From the NCBI RefSeq assembly GCF_904846695.1, contig NZ_CAJHBR010000013.1:33020-97019 (forward strand): DNA of 64,000 nt. Reading direction: 5' to 3'. Both the position numbers and the translations under genes were made by a program. Positions within the stretch are counted from its first letter, which is position 1; each line of letters begins with the position of its first letter. The notes under the pieces are model-generated. The model searched no databases, was not told the DNA's origin, and worked only from the letters and a program-made list of their open reading frames with translations. Positions 16,658 through 26,220 of the stretch are shown piece after piece. Source of the stretch: Psychrobacter urativorans (GTDB taxonomy: Bacteria; Pseudomonadota; Gammaproteobacteria; Pseudomonadales; Moraxellaceae).

Positions 16658-19444
16658 TTATGCCGCGTTTTTACTCTCAGCAGCTAACTGACGTAGCACA
16701 TAGTGCAACACCCCGCCATGACGGACGTATTCGCGCTCTTTTGGCGTCTGTAGCATGACGTTGACATCAAAGCTCTCAGTCGAACCATCAGCACGAGTGG
16801 CAGTAACTTTTGCCGTCTTGCTCTCGCCATTATTTAGACCAGTAATGCTAAGCACTTCTGAACCATCAAGGTTGTGAGTTGCTGCATTCTCGCCTTCTTT
16901 AAAGGTTAAGGGCAACACACCCATACCGACTAAGTTTGAACGGTGAATACGCTCAAACGAGCTAGTCAATACTGCTTTTACGCCTAGTAGAATAGTTCCT
17001 TTGGCTGCCCAATCTCGACTAGAGCCAGAGCCATATTCTGCTCCGCCAAGCACTACCAGCGGACGCTTATCTTGTTTATACTTCATCGCTGCATCATAGA
17101 TGGCCATCTCTTGACCGTCTTGTAACGTAGCTTTGTCCCCATTGAAGTAATAAGTATAACCGCCCTCTTTACCACCCATCATCGTATTTTTGATACGGAT
17201 GTTAGCAAAGGTGCCACGAGTCATGACCGCATCGTTACCACGGCGCGAGCCATAGCTATTGAAGTCGGCTTGTAGCACACCGCGCTCTTGCAAGTATTTG
17301 CCAGCAGGCGATTCCGGATTGATATTGCCAGCAGGTGAGATGTGGTCAGTAGTGATTGAGTCACCAAATAGACCTAAAATACGGGCGCCTTCGATATCTA
17401 GGATGCCTTCTGGCTCCATAGTCATCCCATCAAAGAACGGCGGATTTTTAATATAGGTTGACTCCTCGCTCCACGGATATAACTGACTATCGGCTGAACT
17501 AATGGCATTCCATGCTTCACTACCGTCAAAGACTTCACCATAGTTTTTGCGGAACATATCAGCATCGATGTTATTAGCAATCAGCTCATTAATCTCGTTC
17601 GATGTCGGCCAAATATCTTTTAAGAACACGTCATTGCCTTGTTGATCTTGCCCTAGAGGCTGCGTCGTCAAGTCAATATCAACAGTACCTGCCAGCGCAT
17701 AAGCTACCACTAAAGGCGGCGAAGCTAAGTAGCTTGCCTTGACATGCGAGTGAATGCGACCTTCAAAGTTACGGTTACCTGAGAGCACTGCAGCGGCAAC
17801 TAAGTCCTTGTCTTCGATGCCTTTTTCGATACTTTCAAGTAAGGGCCCTGAGTTACCGATACAAGTGGTACAACCGTAGCCAACTAAGTAGAAACCAGTT
17901 TTTTCTAGCTCTTCCATCAGCTTGCTCTTTTCTAAGTAGTCAGTGACGACTTTAGAACCGGGGGCTAATGAGGTCTTAACCCAAGGCTTAGCTTTTAGGC
18001 CTTTTGCGGCCGCTTTTTTAGCGACTAAGCCTGCGCCAATCATTACCGCAGGGTTTGAGGTATTAGTACAAGAGGTAATAGCAGCAATAACGACTGAGCC
18101 ATCACGTAACTGGTGGCTTTCCTCATTAATATTGACATCAGAGTATACATTTGGCTTAGCATAGAGCCTATCAGCCTGCTCTTGCTCACCGCCCTCTTCA
18201 TCAAAACGCTCTTTGCCTTTAATTTCTGATTTACGATCTTTAGTCATTTTTGCTAAAGTTTCGCCAAATTTTTCGTGCATATCAGACAGATTAATACGCT
18301 GCTGCGGCAAATTAGGCCCAGAAAGCGCTGGCTGAACACAAGATAAATCTAGCTCTAACTTGCTTGAGTAGGTCGCAGATGGCGTATCAGCATCATGCCA
18401 TAAACCTTGCGCTTTAGCATATTCCTCAACCAGCTCAATCTGGGCTTCTTCACGACCTGATAAGCGTAAATAATCAATCGCCATTTTGTCAATTGGGAAA
18501 ATCCCGCACGTTGCGCCATACTCTGGTGCCATGTTGGCAATGGTGGCTCGATCCGCAAGCGGCATACTATGTAAGCCTTCACCATAAAACTCGACAAACT
18601 TGCCAACCACACCATGAGCCCGTAGCATCTCAACCACGCGTAGTACCAAATCCGTAGCAGTGACGCCTTCATTGAGCTTGCCTGTCAGCTCAAAACCAAC
18701 CACTTGTGGAATAAGCATTGATGACGGTTGACCAAGCATAGCGGCTTCAGCTTCAATGCCGCCTACGCCCCAACCAAGTACGCCGATACCATTAATCATA
18801 GTGGTATGACTATCAGTGCCAAATACCGTATCAGGATAAGCGGTTAGCTCACCATCGATAGCAACAGCCATCACTACGCGGGCCAGATATTCAAGATTTA
18901 CTTGATGCACAATACCAGTCGCTGGCGGTACGACCACGAAGTTTTCAAAAGCGTTCTTGCCCCAATGCAAAAACTCATAACGCTCATTGTTCCGTTTAAA
19001 TTCGATCTTCTCGTTTAGATCTAACGCGTCTTCACGGCCATAGGCATCAACTTGTACTGAGTGGTCAACCACCAGCTCACTAGGGATAAACGGATTAATT
19101 TGCTCGGCCTTGCCGCCAAGCTCAACTATCGCATCACGCATCGCGGCTAAATCGACCACAGAAGGCACGCCAGTAAAATCCTGCAACACTACACGTGCCG
19201 GCATAAAGGCAATCTCTTTTGACGCTTCAGCACCAGCATCCCAATTAGCAACGGCTTCAATATGAGCTTTGCCGACAGACTGGCCACCATCTTCATTACG
19301 CAACAGATTCTCTAGTACGATTTTCATGCAAAATGGCAGTTTATTAATGTTCTCGTAGGTTTCAGCCAAGGCAGGCAAACTATAGTAAGCATGTTCCTTG
19401 CCATTGACCGAAAGGGTATCTTTTACGTTGAAAATATCACTCAT
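16658..19444 (-). CDS. acnA: Aconitate hydratase A
   Basis: AcnA isomerises citrate to isocitrate through cis-aconitate in the TCA cycle. The 928-residue length and order are those of the AcnA/IRP1 branch rather than AcnB. The iron-sulfur cysteines are visible in TSCTNTSNP and in GCTTCIGNSGP. Substrate-site blocks include VFGTDSHTTMINGIGVLGWG, FGDSITTDHISPAG and GGAEYGSGSSRDWAAKG. A short acidic insertion (about residues 398-432, rich in Glu/Lys) adds length. AGGAAG precedes the ATG. It is a single gene with its own terminator. Confidence 0.98.
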   Translation of the reverse strand: MSDIFNVKDTLSVNGKEHAYYSLPALAETYENINKLPFCMKIVLENLLRNEDGGQSVGKAHIEAVANWDAGAEASKEIAFMPARVVLQDFTGVPSVVDLAAMRDAIVELGGKAEQINPFIPSELVVDHSVQVDAYGREDALDLNEKIEFKRNNERYEFLHWGKNAFENFVVVPPATGIVHQVNLEYLARVVMAVAIDGELTAYPDTVFGTDSHTTMINGIGVLGWGVGGIEAEAAMLGQPSSMLIPQVVGFELTGKLNEGVTATDLVLRVVEMLRAHGVVGKFVEFYGEGLHSMPLADRATIANMAPEYGATCGIFPIDKMAIDYLRLSGREEAQIELVEEYAKAQGLWHDADTPSATYSSKLELDLSCVQPALSGPNLPQQRINLSDMHEKFGETLAKMTKDRKSEIKGKERFDEEGGEQEQADRLYAKPNVYSDVNINEESHQLRDGSVVIAAITSCTNTSNPAVMIGAGLVAKKAAAKGLKAKPWVKTSLAPGSKVVTDYLEKSKLMEELEKTGFYLVGYGCTTCIGNSGPLLESIEKGIEDKDLVAAAVLSGNRNFEGRIHSHVKASYLASPPLVVAYALAGTVDIDLTTQPLGQDQQGNDVFLKDIWPTSNEINELIANNIDADMFRKNYGEVFDGSEAWNAISSADSQLYPWSEESTYIKNPPFFDGMTMEPEGILDIEGARILGLFGDSITTDHISPAGNINPESPAGKYLQERGVLQADFNSYGSRRGNDAVMTRGTFANIRIKNTMMGGKEGGYTYYFNGDKATLQDGQEMAIYDAAMKYKQDKRPLVVLGGAEYGSGSSRDWAAKGTILLGVKAVLTSSFERIHRSNLVGMGVLPLTFKEGENAATHNLDGSEVLSITGLNNGESKTAKVTATRADGSTESFDVNVMLQTPKEREYVRHGGVLHYVLRQLAAESKNAA

Positions 19445-19731
19445 GGTAGCTTCCTTATCTACATTATAGTTTCTAACTTTTAGAATCTAGGGCATAGATT
19501 ATTATGATTTATTGTTATGACAGGTGGCTATATATTAACGACATATTACTATTAAACTTTCTATCTTTATTTCATAAGCTGGTTAAAAAAATTTACCCGT
19601 ACCAGCGTAGTGATTTACAGCAACTGTCTTTTACTATAACAATTAACCTTACCGTTGTTAACCCTAGATAAGTAGTGAATAGTAACAAAATAGCAAATAA
19701 AACAGCTGTTTAGTAGGGGAATCATATTGTT

Positions 19732-20751
19732 TTAACCACGGTTTCGACGACCACTACGAAACACATAGCTATCCTCATAAAAGCTAGGATCAGCATTCTG
19801 CGCCCAATAATGTGGGACACCCAAAATAGGCAAAGGGGCAAGCTGACGTGGGGTAACGGCCTGTTGTGATAGGAGTTCGTCCATCTTATCTGCTAAATAT
19901 TTATCTAGACAGGCTAAGCGCTCGGCTAGTGGCAAAGCAAAGAACTCAGCCTCAACGTGGATAACCGTACTATGCGCGCACAAAGCCTTGCGCGGCTGTA
20001 TCAACTGCTCTAGTAACGCATGACCAAAGATATAGACCGCAGCCTTTGCCTGAGGTTTTGCTTGATAAGGATGATCAAAATCATCACGTGGTGTCACTAA
20101 GCTGCCCTGCCAATCAAAATCGATCAGAGCCTCGCCAATACTAGGGTTAGCCGTGACTAATACAGCGCCATTCTCATCGAAGACGGTGATAGTGTCACGC
20201 ACTCGCCCACGACTATCGCCATTCCCCTGCTTAGCAAGCTCATCCATATGATAATAATTAAGTAATGCCTTTGTCTTAGGGAAAGTCAGCCAAATACTGC
20301 CATTAAATAAGTCATGCAAATTATTGCGAGTCGGAATGTTGCCTGTAGTGGCAATAAAATGCTCATAACCCTGCCCTTCTGGCAGTGCATCTTGGGCTAC
20401 AAGCTTTAACAGGTGCGCTTGCTGGCCTATACTAGGTTTGGTCTGTGCAGGCTGATTTTGCTCATTTTTTAGGCGCTGCAACAGTGCCGTGTTTAATAAT
20501 TGTGCAATAACAGTATTACTCTGAGTCGCTGGTTGTTTACCAGAACTGTGGTCATTATCTTTTGACTCACTGAGCTCTTGCACCTGCTGGCTCAAATAGT
20601 CTAGTTCGCTTAGATGGCATAACCAAGGTGCCTGCCAATCGATAGCGGCAAAGCTTTTATCTAAGCTTAGGGGGCTAGGTATCGTTGAGTCCACCGTTAG
20701 TTTAGACAGCGTTTTAGGTGACCCTACAGATGAAAAGGTAGTGCTAGTCAT
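19732..20751 (-). CDS. DUF3025 domain-containing protein
   Basis: The 339-residue product matches the DUF3025 pattern in its C-terminal two thirds: ATTGNIPTRNNLHDLFNGS, then WLTFPKTKALLNYYHM, RGRVRDTITVFDENGA and, near the end, LPILGVPHYW. Function is unknown for the family. The first 60 residues are Ser/Thr-rich and variable. I chose the ATG at 20749-20751 over an earlier in-frame ATG at 20832, which would overlap the likely divergent promoter region. No signal peptide is seen. It diverges from the DUF457 gene. Confidence 0.85.
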   Translation of the reverse strand: MTSTTFSSVGSPKTLSKLTVDSTIPSPLSLDKSFAAIDWQAPWLCHLSELDYLSQQVQELSESKDNDHSSGKQPATQSNTVIAQLLNTALLQRLKNEQNQPAQTKPSIGQQAHLLKLVAQDALPEGQGYEHFIATTGNIPTRNNLHDLFNGSIWLTFPKTKALLNYYHMDELAKQGNGDSRGRVRDTITVFDENGAVLVTANPSIGEALIDFDWQGSLVTPRDDFDHPYQAKPQAKAAVYIFGHALLEQLIQPRKALCAHSTVIHVEAEFFALPLAERLACLDKYLADKMDELLSQQAVTPRQLAPLPILGVPHYWAQNADPSFYEDSYVFRSGRRNRG

Positions 20752-20902
20752 GATAACGATCTCTATTAGATATAAGCCTTTATTATGTGAACTTATTATG
20801 CAAATTGGATTAAATTTGGCGGTTAAGCTCATGGTATCATAGGGCGCTTTTTTAGCAGCAGATTACCCCCTATTTATAGCAATAGCAGAGTACCTTTTAT
20901 TT

Positions 20903-21619
20903 ATGGCTAATTTTAACACTCACCTTAATGTCGCATTTGCCGTTAGTGGTATCACTGCTTTGACTATCTATAAGACAGGATTGATAGATGATTCGGGGTT
21001 TTTGATGTGCGTAGCCTTAGGTACTGCTGGCGGTCTATTACCCGACCTAGATTCAGATCACTCTACCCCGATCAAGCTTGGCTTTAACTTAGCCTCATTT
21101 ATATTTGCTTTTGGCTTAGTGATGCACTGGCGCAGTGACCTCAGCTTGCTAGCGCTGATGGCATTATGGTTGGCAGGCTATGGTTTTATGCGCTATGTAG
21201 TATTTCATGTTTTCACTACTATGACTGTGCATCGTGGCGTCATCCATTCAGTGCCCTACATGGCTATATTAGGCTTAGGGTTCACTTATATAAGTTATTA
21301 TATAATGCACAACCCGCTCACAGCCAGCTGGTTTTACGGGTTGTTTTTATTCGGTGGTGCTCTTGTGCATCTGAGCTTAGATGAGCTGTATAGTGTCAAT
21401 CTATCAGGCATGCGCATGAAGCGCTCATCGGGTACTGCAATGAAGTTTTATCAGCATAAAGACCGTTGGTGGTACTTGCTTTTATATGCTCTACTGGCTG
21501 TATTGGTATATTTTGCTCCGCCCTTTGAGACATTTTTACAGCAAGTAAGTGATCCAGCACCTTGGGCACAGCTTAGAGTAGATATGCTGCCAGCTATGAT
21601 GGAAGACCTACTTAGATAA
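20903..21619 (+). CDS. DUF457/YdjM-family inner-membrane metal-dependent hydrolase
   Basis: The 238-residue membrane protein has the family pattern: THLNVAFAVSG at the start, GTAGGLLPDLDSDHSTP (residues about 45-61), TVHRGVIHSVPYM, and a late SLDELYSVN. The His/Asp residues in these blocks are the presumed metal ligands. Five to six membrane segments are visible. E. coli YdjM is LexA-controlled, but no SOS box is evident here. Substrate unknown. Confidence 0.88.
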   Translation: MANFNTHLNVAFAVSGITALTIYKTGLIDDSGFLMCVALGTAGGLLPDLDSDHSTPIKLGFNLASFIFAFGLVMHWRSDLSLLALMALWLAGYGFMRYVVFHVFTTMTVHRGVIHSVPYMAILGLGFTYISYYIMHNPLTASWFYGLFLFGGALVHLSLDELYSVNLSGMRMKRSSGTAMKFYQHKDRWWYLLLYALLAVLVYFAPPFETFLQQVSDPAPWAQLRVDMLPAMMEDLLR

Positions 21620-21711
21620 ACCTGCGCCATCAGTACACGTTATCAATCGAACTTTATTAGCTAAATATCATTAGCTAAACTTTATCAACTAATCAGTAGA
21701 GCCAAGACTAT

Positions 21712-22236
21712 ATGCCCCTATGCCCCTGCCGAGTCTCGCCTTCATTGAGTTTGTTGACTACGCCGATAGCGTATAGCGACTGCTGTCAGCCTTATCACGA
21801 TGCTGTTGACGTGAATCACAGCGCTGACTCTAATACCCCTAAAGCGGATAGCGCTGAGCGCTTAATGCGTACTCGCTACAGTGCTTTTGTATTACAAAAG
21901 GCAGGTTATATCGTCAAGACTACAGTGCCTGCCCAGCAGCCATTACTCGATATCAAGGATATTGAATCATGGGCGCAGGAGACTGATTGGGCAGGATTAC
22001 AAATACTGAGTCATACGCCAAAACTCGCTAAGCGTCATGCACAAGTTGAGTTTAAGGCTTATTACCATACCGCAGAGGGAACTAAAGCGCATCATGAGTT
22101 ATCAAGCTTTGTGAAGATAGCTGAGCGCTGGTACTTTTTAGACCCGACGGTTGCTATGACCATTAGTCAAAAGCAGCCGTGTCTGTGTGGCTCAGGGGAG
22201 AAGTTTAAGCGGTGTTGTGGTGGGTATTTATCCTAA
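21712..22236 (+). CDS. YchJ-family SEC-C motif protein
   Basis: The 174-residue protein has the YchJ layout: an N-terminal cysteine cluster (CPC, then SDCCQPYHD), the central block AERLMRTRYSAFVLQKAGYIVKTT split over residues 45-68, and a C-terminal SEC-C zinc motif PCLCGSGEKFKRCCGG. The N-terminal cluster is stretched by about ten residues compared with E. coli YchJ. SEC-C motifs bind zinc and can contact ribosomal or Sec partners, but YchJ's role is not established. The stop overlaps the convergent amidotransferase stop by four bases. Confidence 0.9.
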   Translation: MPLCPCRVSPSLSLLTTPIAYSDCCQPYHDAVDVNHSADSNTPKADSAERLMRTRYSAFVLQKAGYIVKTTVPAQQPLLDIKDIESWAQETDWAGLQILSHTPKLAKRHAQVEFKAYYHTAEGTKAHHELSSFVKIAERWYFLDPTVAMTISQKQPCLCGSGEKFKRCCGGYLS

Positions 22237-23141
22237 ACACTCGCCCCAACTGCCCGTGCAATGGCAATCCCTTCATCTATGGTTAAGAACTTACGCTGGC
22301 TCGGGCTATCTTTATATAGAATGTCGCCATCTTGGAATATCAGGCACTCATTAACGGCTAGCTGTTGCCATTTTTCATTTTTGGTTAATGGTATAGTTAC
22401 CAAGATGGTGACTTTATCTTTATCCGTAGTCACTTCACCAAAGTTGATAGATATCTCGTCATCAGCCAACTGAGCATCACCAAATGGGGCTTGGCGTGTG
22501 AGATAAAACAATAAGCTGCCAGCATAAGCCAACTGCCAAGAGCCGTTAGAGATCAAGCAATTAAACAAGCCATTAGCAGATAAATAACGACATTGAGTGG
22601 TTAAAAAGTTAAATAGCGTTTGATCATCAGGGCGGCTTTTAAAGCTGCTCTTTAGGCGGTTAATCAAATAACAAAACGCCATTTCAGAATCGGTTGAGCC
22701 AACAGGCTGACAATGTGAGGCATTGCCATTATCCTGCAAGCGCTGACAGCGTTTTATAAATTCTTTATTCATCTGACCGTTGTGAGCAAATACCCACTGC
22801 TCGCCCCATACTTCACGCACAAAAGGATGAGTATTGGCTAAGCAGTTTTGTCCTTGAGTAGCCTTACGGATATGTGCGATGACGTTCATTGCTTTGATCG
22901 GGTAACTATTGATTAAGTCAGCAACAGGTGACTCATGGCTAGGACGATTGTCATGAAATAAGCGTAATCCAGTTGATGCATTATCTGTGCCGTCAACATT
23001 ACTACAGTCACTGCGCTCAAAAAAGGCAATACCAAACCCATCTTCGTGGCTATCAGTCATACCGCCACGGCGACGAAAACCTGCAAAGCTAAACCCTATA
23101 TCAGTTGGAATATTACAGTTCATGCCTAAGAGTTGACACAT
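22233..23141 (-). CDS. Class II glutamine amidotransferase, YafJ type (copy 1)
   Basis: This 302-residue protein is an Ntn-type glutaminase domain without a synthetase partner domain. It begins MCQLLGMNCNIPTDIGFSF, so Cys2 becomes the N-terminal nucleophile once Met is removed. Other glutaminase features are GFRRRGGMTDSHEDGFG, HIRKATQG (90-97), NTHPF and FAHNGQ. The ATG abuts the stop of the upstream DUF2007 gene with no space, so the two are coupled. A diverged second copy lies 2.1 kb upstream on the same strand. The acceptor of the released ammonia is unknown. Confidence 0.92.
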   Translation of the reverse strand: MCQLLGMNCNIPTDIGFSFAGFRRRGGMTDSHEDGFGIAFFERSDCSNVDGTDNASTGLRLFHDNRPSHESPVADLINSYPIKAMNVIAHIRKATQGQNCLANTHPFVREVWGEQWVFAHNGQMNKEFIKRCQRLQDNGNASHCQPVGSTDSEMAFCYLINRLKSSFKSRPDDQTLFNFLTTQCRYLSANGLFNCLISNGSWQLAYAGSLLFYLTRQAPFGDAQLADDEISINFGEVTTDKDKVTILVTIPLTKNEKWQQLAVNECLIFQDGDILYKDSPSQRKFLTIDEGIAIARAVGASV

Positions 23142-23480
23142 TTAAAGAGTACCGCCTTTGTTAGTTGGAGCGCTAGGATCACTCGTTATTTGGTTTGATG
23201 GATTTTCTGAGATAATACCTAATTCTGCATCGCTCATTTCAGCGAGTAAACTGGCGCCATCAACACCCTCATTATTGACTCCGTTTAGAATACGCTGCGC
23301 TTGAGCAAAATCTGTATTCTCTACCCATAACACCATGCCAGAGTTCATACCTGGAATAGCGCTAAGCGGCTGTAAAGAGACTGTAATACCATTGTTACGT
23401 AGCAGATTGGCGTGCAGCTCACCTTGCATATTAGTGTCATAACGTGCCAGTTTGTGCCAGTTATCAGCTTGGTTGCTCAT
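23142..23480 (-). CDS. DUF2007-domain putative signal-transducing protein
   Basis: The 112-residue product starts MSNQADNWHKLARYDTN and contains GELHANLLRNNGITVSLQP followed by ENTDFAQAQRILNG, the DUF2007 pattern (a small PII-like alpha/beta fold). The end is low-complexity. I chose the ATG at 23478-23480 because AAGGATGACC sits just before it; a longer in-frame start at 23582 has no such site. Its TAA is directly followed by the ATG of the amidotransferase, suggesting a shared function or stoichiometric production. Confidence 0.8.
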   Translation of the reverse strand: MSNQADNWHKLARYDTNMQGELHANLLRNNGITVSLQPLSAIPGMNSGMVLWVENTDFAQAQRILNGVNNEGVDGASLLAEMSDAELGIISENPSNQITSDPSAPTNKGGTL

Positions 23481-23633
23481 AAGGTCATCCTTAGGGTCTA
23501 GGCTATTAGTTTTTGTAACCTTAGTCGCCAATAAATCAGAAAATCTATAAGTAGCTAAGGTCTTGATAATAGATAAGGTCAATGCGCAATAGGCCTGTAC
23601 AAAATAGTAAGAGATAAACTAGGATTACTGCTA

Positions 23634-24905
23634 CTAGCCGCCAAACCCTGTAGACCAATTAATTTGATCAAGCGGATAACTATCGATATGAAAACCATTA
23701 GGATAATCTTTAAAACCGGGCTGAGCTTGTAGCTGTTTAATCGCCGCTTGAGCTTGTTGCTCAGTAGTAAAAACACCGATTATTTTAAAATCTTCGACAT
23801 CATTTGCGCGGCTATCATCTTTATAAACCGCATGCTCAAGCACATACACTGTATCTTGAGCTTTTTCAACATGTGACCAATGATAAGCGGCAAGGCGTTT
23901 CATTAAGTCAGGGTTTTTGACCATAATATTATCGCCAGTACGCCCTTCAGTGCGGTTGTAATGAATAACGTTTAGGCGCAATAACCAAAATATTACCGCA
24001 GCTTTAGCTAGCATCACTGGTAGCGCGCGCTGCTCATCACTAGCCAGCATTCTTTTTGACTGATAACCGTCTAAGAAAGCTTTCATTTTACTACGATCAA
24101 AATTAACTGACTCCCCTTGCTCGGCATCACCCCAAGTAGTACAAAAGTCATTAATAGTGATGGCAATATCCATTACATAATGGTCGACGCTAACTTCAGT
24201 AAAATCGAGCAAACCAGTCAATTTGGCATTGGCTTGTGGTCCATTGCTAGCGGGTAAGTCCCAAAGGGTGTTATCAGCGAACATATCGAGATGACAGAGA
24301 CCTTTAGGCAAAGTAGCCAGCGGCAAGTCAGTATAGGATTGCCAAATATCGCGCATTAATTTGGCTTCATCACCCGGCATAAACTGGATCTCGCGGTCAC
24401 GTACTTGCGCCCACGGGTATAATGCAACGCCATAATCTTCACTAGGCTGCAACGCTTGCAGGGTTTCATGCAGCAACGCCAAAGCCGCTCCAATCTCATG
24501 GCACATCGCTTGAGTGGTTTGCTTAGGATGCTCGCCAGCCAAACATGGCACTAGAGTTATGGCTTTGTTTTGGTAATGAATGACATAGCGTTGATCGTCG
24601 CTCGCATCATTAGCATCATTTACATTAGCATCTGCTGCATTAAGCAACGCTAGCGGGGCAGCAACCGGTAATTTACCAACCAGCTGATTGAGTATCACCG
24701 CCATCTTTTCGATATCTGTTGCTGGACGCTCTTCAAATAAGGTAAAGACGTAAGAGTGCTCACCATCGCTATCGTCCGTCGTTTGAATAAACCAGTTAGA
24801 GTTTTTGATCCCTTGAGTAATAGGAATCGCTCGGGCAAAAGACACCCCAAAGCTTTGACAAAAGGTTGAAAATTGCTCATTGGTTAACTGGGTATAGACA
24901 GACAT
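23634..24905 (-). CDS. thrB: Homoserine kinase (ThrB, APH-fold type) with an extra C-terminal domain
   Basis: Residues 1 to about 345 match the aminoglycoside-phosphotransferase-like homoserine kinase of Pseudomonas type: YTQLTNEQFSTFCQSFGV, GIKNSNWFI, HLDMFADNTLW (the catalytic HxDxxxxN) and LTGLLDFTEVSVDHYVMDIA. This enzyme phosphorylates homoserine in threonine synthesis. The remaining 75 residues form a separate small domain beginning VYVLEHAVYKDD, with FKIIGVFTTEQQAQAAI, then PGFKDYPNGFHIDSYPLD and a final WSTGFGG. I know this pattern as a free-standing small domain (DUF7336-like), so this looks like a fusion. No thrA or thrC is adjacent. Confidence 0.88.
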   Translation of the reverse strand: MSVYTQLTNEQFSTFCQSFGVSFARAIPITQGIKNSNWFIQTTDDSDGEHSYVFTLFEERPATDIEKMAVILNQLVGKLPVAAPLALLNAADANVNDANDASDDQRYVIHYQNKAITLVPCLAGEHPKQTTQAMCHEIGAALALLHETLQALQPSEDYGVALYPWAQVRDREIQFMPGDEAKLMRDIWQSYTDLPLATLPKGLCHLDMFADNTLWDLPASNGPQANAKLTGLLDFTEVSVDHYVMDIAITINDFCTTWGDAEQGESVNFDRSKMKAFLDGYQSKRMLASDEQRALPVMLAKAAVIFWLLRLNVIHYNRTEGRTGDNIMVKNPDLMKRLAAYHWSHVEKAQDTVYVLEHAVYKDDSRANDVEDFKIIGVFTTEQQAQAAIKQLQAQPGFKDYPNGFHIDSYPLDQINWSTGFGG

Positions 24906-25274
24906 GGGCGTTCTCGTAAAAAATGAATGAATAGGAAATTATGCTCAATAAGAAGTTTAATAGCTAAAATTTAGATGACAATAGTGACAATAAAGGTATC
25001 TATAAGCAAACATTAAATAGCAGGGTAGAAATTTGGCGAAAATGCGCCGAATATAGTAATGATTTTAGTATAGCCAGTTTAAAATAATAGCTTAATGCTT
25101 ATAACAGGGTGCTGCTGTCGTAAACGGCTATTGTATAAGGCTATTGATCAAACAAAAACGGCAAAACCAACTATAGCCATTTTTTTTAATAGCGACTTTA
25201 TCAGCATAGACACTTAGTATTAGTAGCCAACTTGTCATAGTCATAGTCATAGTCATAGTCAAGAAGCGTATAAG
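24906..25274. other. Intergenic region between thrB and amidotransferase copy 2
   Basis: No gene is visible. The hexamer GTCATA is repeated about 4.5 times at 25234-25260, just after the amidotransferase stop. The remainder is AT-rich and may hold the thrB promoter. Confidence 0.6.
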
Positions 25275-26123
25275 CTATGCACTTTTGGCGATCTGTAAGC
25301 CTTTTTCAATCGATAAATAAATCGGCTGTTTAGGGATATCTTGATGAGCGATTCTACCCTCTGCAAAAATCACGCACTCATTGACTGCTAGCTGCTGCCA
25401 ATCTTCATTAGTAGTCAGCGGTATAGTTGCTAATACGGTCATAACATCATCAGGATCATTAACTTGCTGAAAATCAATACTGATATCAGCATCAACTAAA
25501 GTAGCTAGACCAAAAGGCGCTTGGCGCGTGACATAAAACAATAAAGTATTAGCATAACTTAATAACCAGTCGCCATTGGATAATAGACAGTTAAATAGAC
25601 CATAATTAGCCAAAAAGCGACATTGTTCAGTTAAAAAGTCAAAAAGGGTTTTATCAGCAGGTTTCTGCTCAAAATTATCTTTGAGCTGATTAAGTAAATA
25701 ACAAAAGGCAAATTCTGAATCAGTGTCGCCTACTGGACAGTAATAATGAGACACTCCTTGCCTGATAGGGTCGCTGTCAGTCGCCTGTTCAATAGTCATC
25801 TTACCATTATGAGAAAACGCCCAAGACTCGCCCCATATCTCACGTACAAAAGGATGGGCATTGCGCAGTAAGCTATCATCAGATTTCCGTAAATGCACTA
25901 TAGTATTGAGCGCTTTAATCTTAGCGTTAGCTACTAATTCTGCAATTGGTGAGTCCATAGCTGCACGATCATCACAGTAGATGCGCAACCCTGTAGGCTC
26001 AAAATAGGCCACACCAAAGCCATCAACATGATCATCAGTTAAGCCACCACGACGGCGAAATCCACTAAAAGAAAAACCAATATCTGCAGGATTTTTACTA
26101 TTAACCCCAAGCAGTTGACACAT
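25275..26123 (-). CDS. Class II glutamine amidotransferase, YafJ type, diverged (copy 2)
   Basis: The 282-residue protein is a clear paralogue of the copy at 22.2 kb: it begins MCQLLGVNSKNPADIGFSF, with Cys2 as presumed nucleophile, followed by GFRRRGGLTDDHVDGFG, NAHPF and FSHNGK. The loop after the conserved Arg reads HLRKSDDSLLRNAHPF: the Ala-Thr/Asn-x-Gly of copy 1 (HIRKATQG) and of related enzymes is missing and two residues are deleted. I chose the ATG at 26121-26123 so that Cys2 is exposed; an upstream start five codons earlier would block it. Its substrate or activity may differ from copy 1. Confidence 0.9.
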   Translation of the reverse strand: MCQLLGVNSKNPADIGFSFSGFRRRGGLTDDHVDGFGVAYFEPTGLRIYCDDRAAMDSPIAELVANAKIKALNTIVHLRKSDDSLLRNAHPFVREIWGESWAFSHNGKMTIEQATDSDPIRQGVSHYYCPVGDTDSEFAFCYLLNQLKDNFEQKPADKTLFDFLTEQCRFLANYGLFNCLLSNGDWLLSYANTLLFYVTRQAPFGLATLVDADISIDFQQVNDPDDVMTVLATIPLTTNEDWQQLAVNECVIFAEGRIAHQDIPKQPIYLSIEKGLQIAKSA

Positions 26124-26220
26124 AAATACCCTTAGCATTTGTTTTGTAAAAAAGTAACGAGTATCATAGCATTTTATATTATTTACCTTTGTATTCTTCT
26201 ACTATCCAATAGGCGGTTTC

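Noticed and set aside
18355..18672. A 105-residue frame on the same strand inside acnA
   Set aside because: It lies wholly within the conserved aconitase gene in another frame; composition is explained by the acnA codons.
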